Below are positions 31,543 through 36,593 of a stretch of 36,593 nucleotides of DNA, piece by piece. The notes beneath the pieces are model-generated. The model worked only from the letters and a program-made list of their open reading frames with translations, was not told the DNA's origin and searched no databases. Source of the DNA: Pseudomonas sp. UFMG81 (GTDB taxonomy: Bacteria > Pseudomonadota > Gammaproteobacteria > Pseudomonadales > Pseudomonadaceae); the NCBI RefSeq assembly GCF_015354575.1, contig NZ_JACAFQ010000004.1, positions 152,086-188,678 of the forward strand, in the 5' to 3' direction. Position 1 is the stretch's first letter; every line of letters begins with the position of its first letter. Made by a program: the position numbers and the translations under genes.

Positions 31543-32925
31543 ATGAACGCACCCTTCACCCCCGTCCGCGAGACCCGCGACTACCAGGCCAGCGACGCGG
31601 CCCACCACATCCACGCCTTCCTCGACCAGAAGGCGCTCAACGCCGAAGGCCCGCGGGTGATCACCCGTGGCGAAGGCCTGTACCTGTGGGACAACGATGG
31701 CCGCCGCTACCTGGACGGCATGTCCGGGCTGTGGTGCACCCAGCTCGGCTACGGGCGCCGCGACCTGACCGCCGCCGCCGCCGCGCAGATGGACCAGCTG
31801 GCCTACTACAACATGTTCTTCCACACCACCCACCCGGCGGTGATCGAACTGTCCGAGCTGCTGTTCAGCCTGTTGCCGGGCCACTACAGCCACGCCATCT
31901 ACACCAACTCCGGCTCCGAGGCCAACGAGGTGCTGATCCGCACCGTGCGGCGTTACTGGCAGGTGGTGGGCCAGCCGCAGAAGAAGATCATGATCGGCCG
32001 CTGGAATGGCTACCACGGCTCGACCCTGGCGGCCACGGCGTTGGGCGGCATGAAGTTCATGCACGAGATGGGTGGGTTGATCCCGGACGTGGCGCACATC
32101 GACGAGCCGTACTGGTTCGCCGAAGGTGGCGATTTGACCCCTGCCGAGTTCGGCCGCCGCTGCGCCTTGCAGCTGGAGGAGAAAATCCTCGAACTGGGTG
32201 CCGAGAATGTCGCCGGCTTTATCGCCGAGCCGTTCCAGGGCGCCGGTGGGATGATCTTCCCGCCTGAGAGCTACTGGCCCGAGATCCAGCGCATCTGCCG
32301 CCAGTACGACGTGCTGCTGTGCGCCGACGAGGTGATCGGGGGCTTTGGCCGCACCGGCGAATGGTTCGCCCACCAGCACTTCGGCTTCGAGCCCGACACC
32401 CTGTCGATCGCCAAGGGCCTGACCAGCGGCTACGTGCCCATGGGCGGGCTGGTGCTGAGCAAGCGCATCGCCGAGGCGCTGGTGGAGCGTGGTGGGGTGT
32501 TCGCCCACGGCCTGACCTATTCCGGGCACCCGGTGGCGGCGGCGGTGGCCATTGCCAACCTCAAGGCGCTGCGTGACGAAGGCATCGTGCGCCAGGTCAA
32601 GGACGATACCGGGCCGTACCTGCAACGCATCCTGCGCGAAGCGTTCGATGACCACCCGCTGATTGGCCAGGTGCAGGGCACCGGCCTGGTGGCGGCGTTG
32701 CAGTTCGCCGAGGACAAGGCCACCCGCAAGCGCTTCGCCAACGAAAACGACCTGGCCTGGCAGTGCCGGACCTTCGGTTTCGAGGAGGGGATCATCATTC
32801 GCTCGACCCTGGGGCGGATGATCATGGCGCCAGCGCTGGTGGCCAGCCGTTCGGAGCTGGATGAGCTGGTGGAGAAGACCCGGATTGCCGTAGACCGGAC
32901 GGCGCGGTTGGTGGGTCGGCTCTGA
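31543..32925 (+). CDS. Class III (omega-type) PLP aminotransferase
   Basis: This 460-residue fold-type I enzyme transfers a terminal amino group to a keto acid such as pyruvate, leaving an aldehyde or keto product. Landmarks are YTNSGSEANE (phosphate contact), WNGYHGSTLAA, the cofactor aspartate in CADEVIGGFGRTG (Asp262), the Schiff-base lysine in SIAKGLTSGYVPMG (Lys291), and HGLTYSGHPVAAA. The family includes putrescine/cadaverine:pyruvate (SpuC-like) and beta-alanine/omega-amino acid transaminases. Pairing with a PuuC-like dehydrogenase favours an amine or omega-amino acid donor. GGAGAA lies 8 bases before the ATG at 31543. The start at this ATG avoids overlap with the preceding dehydrogenase. 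Confidence 0.9.
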   Translation: MNAPFTPVRETRDYQASDAAHHIHAFLDQKALNAEGPRVITRGEGLYLWDNDGRRYLDGMSGLWCTQLGYGRRDLTAAAAAQMDQLAYYNMFFHTTHPAVIELSELLFSLLPGHYSHAIYTNSGSEANEVLIRTVRRYWQVVGQPQKKIMIGRWNGYHGSTLAATALGGMKFMHEMGGLIPDVAHIDEPYWFAEGGDLTPAEFGRRCALQLEEKILELGAENVAGFIAEPFQGAGGMIFPPESYWPEIQRICRQYDVLLCADEVIGGFGRTGEWFAHQHFGFEPDTLSIAKGLTSGYVPMGGLVLSKRIAEALVERGGVFAHGLTYSGHPVAAAVAIANLKALRDEGIVRQVKDDTGPYLQRILREAFDDHPLIGQVQGTGLVAALQFAEDKATRKRFANENDLAWQCRTFGFEEGIIIRSTLGRMIMAPALVASRSELDELVEKTRIAVDRTARLVGRL

Positions 32926-32931
32926 GCATTA

Positions 32932-32948
32932 GGGGCGCTTTGCGCCCC
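32932..32948 (+). terminator. Terminator-like hairpin after the aminotransferase gene
   Basis: GGGGCGC (32932-32938) and GCGCCCC (32942-32948) form a perfect 7-bp stem with a TTT loop, 6 bases after the stop codon. No T-run follows, so termination may be weak or factor-dependent. The 3' bases merge into the long inverted repeat. Confidence 0.5.
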
Positions 32949-33171
32949 AATCGCCGCGGTTCGTCGCTACGACAAGCCCCACATCTTGCGCGGTCTCTGT
33001 AGGAGCGGCCTTGTGTCGCGAAAGGGGTGCGTAGCGCCCCCAGGATCTCGACTACACCTCAAGATCAGTGGGGCCGCTTTGCGGCCCTTTCGCGACACAA
33101 GGCCGCTCCTACAGAGACCGCGCAAGATGTGTGGGGCCGGCTTATCGTAGCGACGAACCGCGGCGATTGGG
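32946..33171. repeat. Long inverted repeat (about 80-base arms) between convergent genes
   Basis: The left arm (32946-33026) and right arm (33085-33171) are reverse complements over their length, apart from a small indel region around the GTGGGG stretch. The arms contain the TAGGAGCGGCCTTGTGTCGC type of Pseudomonas REP core. A second hairpin, GGGCCGC-TTT-GCGGCCC (33071-33087) followed by TTT, lies at the inner edge of the right arm and could end transcription. The element fills the 267-base gap between the aminotransferase and the minus-strand regulator. No gene is seen inside it. Confidence 0.88.
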
Positions 33172-33192
33172 CTGCAGCGCAGGCCGGAGGCC

Positions 33193-33984
33193 TCACGGAT
33201 CCTGTGGATCGTGCCCCAGCGATTGCAAAAACAGCGAAAACAGCTCCGGCTGCGACGCAATGTCCAGCTTGGCGTACAGGTGCCGGCGATGCACCTTGAC
33301 CGTCTCCGGCGAGATGGCCAGGCGCTCGGCCATGGCTTTGGACGAATACCCGCGCAAGATCAGCCGGGCAATTTCCAGCTCGCGCTCCGACAACACCTTC
33401 GCCCCGAACAGGCTCATGGCATCACGCACCTGGCTGGCCATGGCCGGTGCCGGGCGCTGCTCCTGGCGCTGCCAATGCTGGGCCATCAGGGCCAGCACCC
33501 ACGGGCAGACCAGGGTCAACAGCCCGTGGGCCTGCGCATCGAACCGCTCGCGGCGGCCCAACGATAACGACAGTGCCCCGGCATCGCCCAGCTGGAGGAT
33601 GAACTGCACCTCGTCCTCCAGCACATGGTCATGGAAGTACTTGAGGTAGTACTCGCTCTGGCGGAACTGGTCCGGCGCCACTTCCTCCAGGCGGTGCAGG
33701 CCATCGCCAATGCCTTCCTGGCAGGCCTGGTGGAAGGGGTCGAGCTGGTACAGGCCGCTCAGGTACAGGGCCATGGCCTCGGTGTTGCCTGCGTCGCTGG
33801 CATCGAATATCTCCAGTGCCCGGGGCACCCCGTCGCGGGGGTAGTGCATCGCCAGTGCGTTGTCGAACGCCTGCCACTGCTGCAACAGCAGGATCAGCTG
33901 GCGCCAGAAGCGCGGCTGGCCGAGTTGTTCGACGGTGCGTGCCAGGCCTGCGTGGGCGCTGGCCTCCAGAAACAGGTTGTGCAT
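33193..33984 (-). CDS. LuxR-type transcriptional regulator, paralogue of the one at 29112
   Basis: This 263-residue protein has a LuxR helix-turn-helix at about 197-252 (VLSERELEIARLILRG, then PETVKVHRRHLYAKLDIA). That segment is close to the regulator at 29112, including YAKLDIA and ELFSLF. The N-terminal domain shares landmarks with it as well: LDPFHQAC against LCPFYRAC, DQFRQSEYYLKYFHDH against DHFRRSEYYTAFYQH, and a conserved LEDE. These two proteins are therefore paralogues with a common sensor fold. It is divergent from the permease gene, with 196 bases between them, and is the natural candidate to regulate it. The ATG at 33984 is the only start available (an in-frame stop lies just upstream), yet it has no good ribosome binding site. 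Confidence 0.87.
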   Translation of the reverse strand: MHNLFLEASAHAGLARTVEQLGQPRFWRQLILLLQQWQAFDNALAMHYPRDGVPRALEIFDASDAGNTEAMALYLSGLYQLDPFHQACQEGIGDGLHRLEEVAPDQFRQSEYYLKYFHDHVLEDEVQFILQLGDAGALSLSLGRRERFDAQAHGLLTLVCPWVLALMAQHWQRQEQRPAPAMASQVRDAMSLFGAKVLSERELEIARLILRGYSSKAMAERLAISPETVKVHRRHLYAKLDIASQPELFSLFLQSLGHDPQDP

Positions 33985-33995
33985 GCGGCGGCTCG

Positions 33996-34020
33996 TGTGG
34001 GAGCGGGTTTACCCGCGAAA
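33996..34020. repeat. REP element directly upstream of a regulator start codon
   Basis: The core GTGGGAGCGGGTTTACCCGC includes a hairpin of GCGGG (34003-34007) and CCCGC (34012-34016). It begins 12 bases before the start codon of the minus-strand LuxR gene, so it lies in that gene's 5' leader. REPs more often sit at 3' ends. Confidence 0.75.
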
Positions 34021-34066
34021 ACGGCTACGCAGTCTTGGAGCTTTTCCTGCACTCAGTCAAGGGGCG

Positions 34067-34081
34067 TACCCCCATAGGGTA
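34067..34081. promoter_or_regulatory. Candidate operator, dyad TACCC-N5-GGGTA
   Basis: TACCC (34067-34071) and GGGTA (34077-34081) are perfect inverted half-sites in the divergent region between the LuxR gene and the permease gene, about 100 bases before the permease ATG. The core resembles the dyad at 29031-29046. The spacing and place suit a LuxR-type activator site upstream of a promoter. Confidence 0.45.
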
Positions 34082-34180
34082 ATTGGCCGCCCACGCCTGG
34101 CAGCCTAAAGTCCAGCCCAGGTCCAGCGGCCGCGCGACCGGTTTTCCCCTTACAACCACAACAATCAGAGGAAAAACGCC

Positions 34181-35545
34181 ATGAGCTCCCGCGAAGAGCC
34201 CGCGAGCGCACTCAAGCAGCGCCTGGGCGTGTTCGATGTGGTCGCCATCACCGTGTCGGCGGTGACCCCGGCCAGTTCCGTGTTCGTCATCGCCCCGTTC
34301 GCCATCCAGCAGGCTGGCAGCGGCGCGTTCCTGTCCTTCATCCTGGCGGCGGTACTGGCGCTGATGTTCGCCTGGTGCTACGCCGAACTGGGCCGCGCCC
34401 ACAGCAACGCTGGCGGCGAGTACGTGTACGCCAAGCGGGTGTTCGGTGGGCTGGCGGGCTACGCCACCTTCCTCACCGTGCTGGCGTCGTTGCTGTTCAT
34501 ACCCCCGGTACTGGCCGCAGGGGCTGCCACCTACCTCAACAATGCCCTGGGCACGCATTTCGATACCCAGACGGTGGCGTTGCTGGTGGTGGTGGCCAGC
34601 TATGGGCTGGGCATCCTCAATATCCGCCTCAATGCCTGGATCACTGGTGTTTTCCTGGTCTGCGAGGTGGCTGCGCTGATGGTGATCGTGGCCCTCGGTT
34701 TCGGCAACGCCAGCCAGCCGGCGGCCAGCCTGTTGCAACCGCAGGTACTGGAACAGGGCGTGCTGGGTGCGGCGCCCTGGGCGCTGGTGCTGGGTGCGGT
34801 GGGGATGGCACTGTTCGCCTTCAATGGCTATGGCGGCGCGGTGTTGCTGGCCGAGGACATGAAGGACCGCGGCCGTACCGTGCACCGCGCGGTGCTGTGG
34901 TCGCTGGCGGTGGTGGTGGCGATCGAGGTGGTGCCGCTGGCGGCGCTGTTGCTTGGTGCGCCGTCACTCGACGCGATGCTGGCCAGCGGCGACCCGATCG
35001 GCTACCTGCTGACCGCCCATGGCAACGAGACCCTGGCGCGGCTGGTCAGTGCCGGGATCTTCCTGTCGGTGTTCAATGCCATCGTCGCCATCGTCATCCA
35101 GGTCGGGCGGGTGGTGTACAGCAGTGGCCGCGATGCCATCTGGACCCCGAGGCTGAACCGCGCCTTCACCGTGATCCATCCGCGCTGGGAGTCGCCGTGG
35201 CTGGCCACGCTGTTCCTCGCCGTGCCTTCGGCGTTGCTCAGCCTTGCCGGCAGCCTGGAGGAACTGACCACGTTCACCGTGCTGCTGTTGCTGCTGATCA
35301 ACCTGGTGGTGGCGGCCTGCGCCCTGTGCAGCCGGGTGCTGCGCCGCGACCGCGACCACCCGTACCGCATGCCGCTGTGGCCGCTGCCCGCGCTGCTGGC
35401 GTTCAGCGGTGCCGGCTGGCTGCTGCTGACCTTGTTGCGCGAGGCCTCGCTGCGGGACGTGCTGATCATCCTCGGGCTGTTGGCGGTGTCGGTCACCCTC
35501 TACAGCACCCATGGCCGGTTGAGCCCGGCCTTCCAGAAATTGTGA
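34181..35545 (+). CDS. APC-superfamily amino acid/amine permease
   Basis: This 454-residue inner-membrane protein has about twelve hydrophobic segments and the N-terminal APC pattern (LGVFDVVAITVSAVTPASSVFVIAPFAI region, residues about 12-38, then a YAELGRAHSNAGGEY segment). It is expected to import an amino acid, amine or small peptide by secondary transport. AGAGGA lies 8 bases before the ATG. It is followed after 17 bases by the P1 peptidase, so the two form an operon and the transported compound is probably the peptidase substrate or product. The specificity cannot be told from sequence. Confidence 0.88.
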   Translation: MSSREEPASALKQRLGVFDVVAITVSAVTPASSVFVIAPFAIQQAGSGAFLSFILAAVLALMFAWCYAELGRAHSNAGGEYVYAKRVFGGLAGYATFLTVLASLLFIPPVLAAGAATYLNNALGTHFDTQTVALLVVVASYGLGILNIRLNAWITGVFLVCEVAALMVIVALGFGNASQPAASLLQPQVLEQGVLGAAPWALVLGAVGMALFAFNGYGGAVLLAEDMKDRGRTVHRAVLWSLAVVVAIEVVPLAALLLGAPSLDAMLASGDPIGYLLTAHGNETLARLVSAGIFLSVFNAIVAIVIQVGRVVYSSGRDAIWTPRLNRAFTVIHPRWESPWLATLFLAVPSALLSLAGSLEELTTFTVLLLLLINLVVAACALCSRVLRRDRDHPYRMPLWPLPALLAFSGAGWLLLTLLREASLRDVLIILGLLAVSVTLYSTHGRLSPAFQKL

Positions 35546-35562
35546 GCATCCAAGGAGTACAC

Positions 35563-36593
35563 ATGCGTGCGCGTCAACTGGGCATTACCCTCGGCCTCGG
35601 CACCCCGGGCCCGTTCAATGCCATTACCGATGTACCGGGGGTGCGGGTGGGCCACAGTACCCTGATCGATGAACAACGCCCGGCGCCGATCCGCACCGGG
35701 GTGACGGTGATCGAGCCACGGCCGGGCGCGGCACGGCTGGAGCCGTGTTTCGCTGGTTGCCATGTGCTCAACGGCAATGGCGATGCCACGGGGCTTGAGT
35801 GGATCCGCGAGGCTGGCCTGCTGACCACGCCGATCGCCATCACCAATACCCACAGTGTCGGCGTGGTGCGTGATGCGCTGATCGCAGCGGAGCGTGAGCA
35901 GTTGGCCGATCAAGCGGTGTACTGGTGCATGCCGGTGGTGATGGAGACCTACGACGGGGTGCTCAATGATATCTGGGGGCAGCACGTGACCCCGCTGCAG
36001 GTGCGCCAGGCGTTGGACGCCGCTGTCTCTGGCGCGGTGATGGAGGGCGCGGTGGGCGGCGGCACGGGCATGATCTGCCATGAGTTCAAGGGGGGTATTG
36101 GCACGGCTTCGCGGCGGCTGCCGGCAGAGCAGGGGGGGTGGACCGTCGGGGCGTTGGTACAGGCCAACCATGGCCAGCGCCAGGAGCTGCGGGTCGATGG
36201 ATACCCTGTGGGGCGCAAGCTTGGGCACTTGCCGTCGCCGTTCGCCGAACGGGAAAGGGGTACGCCTGGCATGGGGTCGATCGTGGTGGTGATCGCCACC
36301 GATGCGCCGTTGTTGCCGCACCAGTGTCAGCGCCTGGCACAGCGGGCATCCATCGGGATTGCCCGCACCGGCGGGGGGACCGAGGATTCCAGTGGCGATA
36401 TCTTCCTGGCGTTCTCCACGGGTAACCAGGCGTTGCCGCCGGCCGATTACGGGCGCAAGGATTTGGCCCAGTGCGCGGACGTGCGGATGCTCAACAACGA
36501 CCATATCTCGGGGGTGTTCATGGCGGCGGCGGAGGCGGTGGAGGAGGCCATCGTCAACGCGCTGCTGGCGGGTAGGGTGATGGTCGGCAAGGG
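35563..36593 (+). CDS. P1-family (S58, DmpA/BapA-type) aminopeptidase, 3' end cut by window
   Basis: 343 codons are visible of an expected 370 or so; the gene runs off the window. The family is made as a precursor that cleaves itself into two subunits. The cleavage site and nucleophile are visible as Gly238-Ser239 in GMGSIVVVIATDAPLLPHQ. Other family landmarks are ITDVPGVRVGHST near the N-terminus, TNTHSVGVVRDA, GGGTGMICHEFKGGIGTASR and SSGDIFLAFSTGN. Characterised members release N-terminal L- or D-residues or beta-amino acids from small peptides and amides (DmpA, BapA). Start ATG 35563 has AAGGAG 5 bases upstream. The gene follows the permease by 17 bases. I see no signal peptide, so a cytoplasmic role after uptake is likely. 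Confidence 0.9.
   Translation, partial: MRARQLGITLGLGTPGPFNAITDVPGVRVGHSTLIDEQRPAPIRTGVTVIEPRPGAARLEPCFAGCHVLNGNGDATGLEWIREAGLLTTPIAITNTHSVGVVRDALIAAEREQLADQAVYWCMPVVMETYDGVLNDIWGQHVTPLQVRQALDAAVSGAVMEGAVGGGTGMICHEFKGGIGTASRRLPAEQGGWTVGALVQANHGQRQELRVDGYPVGRKLGHLPSPFAERERGTPGMGSIVVVIATDAPLLPHQCQRLAQRASIGIARTGGGTEDSSGDIFLAFSTGNQALPPADYGRKDLAQCADVRMLNNDHISGVFMAAAEAVEEAIVNALLAGRVMVGK

Noticed and set aside
32946..33171. Considered as a CRISPR array or an insertion sequence.
   Set aside because: There are only two inverted arms, no regularly spaced direct repeats and no transposase frame. It is best seen as a REP-type palindrome.
33027..33649. Plus-strand frames of 90 and 193 codons over the inverted repeat and the 3' half of the LuxR gene.
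   Set aside because: They are repeat sequence joined to antisense of a clear LuxR helix-turn-helix.
35500..36504. A 334-codon minus-strand frame opposite the P1 peptidase.
   Set aside because: The plus strand encodes the conserved DmpA/BapA motifs, including the self-cleavage site. The minus frame has shadow composition.

Overview
The window is high-GC DNA with the codon style, REP-type repeats and gene families of a fluorescent Pseudomonas, most likely of the P. putida group. That assignment rests on pattern recognition, not on a search.

Bases 211-24479 hold two very large non-ribosomal peptide synthetase genes that overlap by 4 bases. They encode four and three modules. I read their adenylation pockets by eye as Thr-Val-Leu-Ser and Leu-Ser-(Ile/Val), followed by two thioesterase domains. 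This is residues 3-9 of the viscosin-group cyclic lipopeptides (viscosin, massetolide, WLIP), that is, the whole lactone ring from Thr3 to Ile9. The loading synthetase for the fatty acid, Leu1 and Glu2 is not here. In this family it usually lies at another locus. Six of the seven condensation domains look like the dual epimerisation/condensation class and one is LCL. Taken literally this gives D residues at 2, 3, 4, 5, 6 and 8 and L at 7 and 9, the WLIP pattern. The synthetases are followed by macA and macB (24597-27760), the usual export pair, without an outer-membrane partner.

Bases 27761-28217 carry no gene. They contain a large imperfect inverted repeat built on REP hairpins, and a related copy sits at bases 1-90, so homologous repeats bracket the lipopeptide locus.

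Bases 28218-36593 form a separate block: three LuxR-type regulators (two on the minus strand), an aldehyde dehydrogenase, a class III aminotransferase, an APC-family permease and a DmpA/BapA-type P1 peptidase cut by the window edge. I infer an uptake and catabolic route for a peptide- or amide-linked amino compound: permease, peptidase, transaminase, then aldehyde dehydrogenase. The substrate cannot be read from sequence. Two similar dyads, one ahead of the second regulator gene and one ahead of the permease gene, are candidate regulator sites.

No tRNA, rRNA, CRISPR array, transposase or phage gene was seen.
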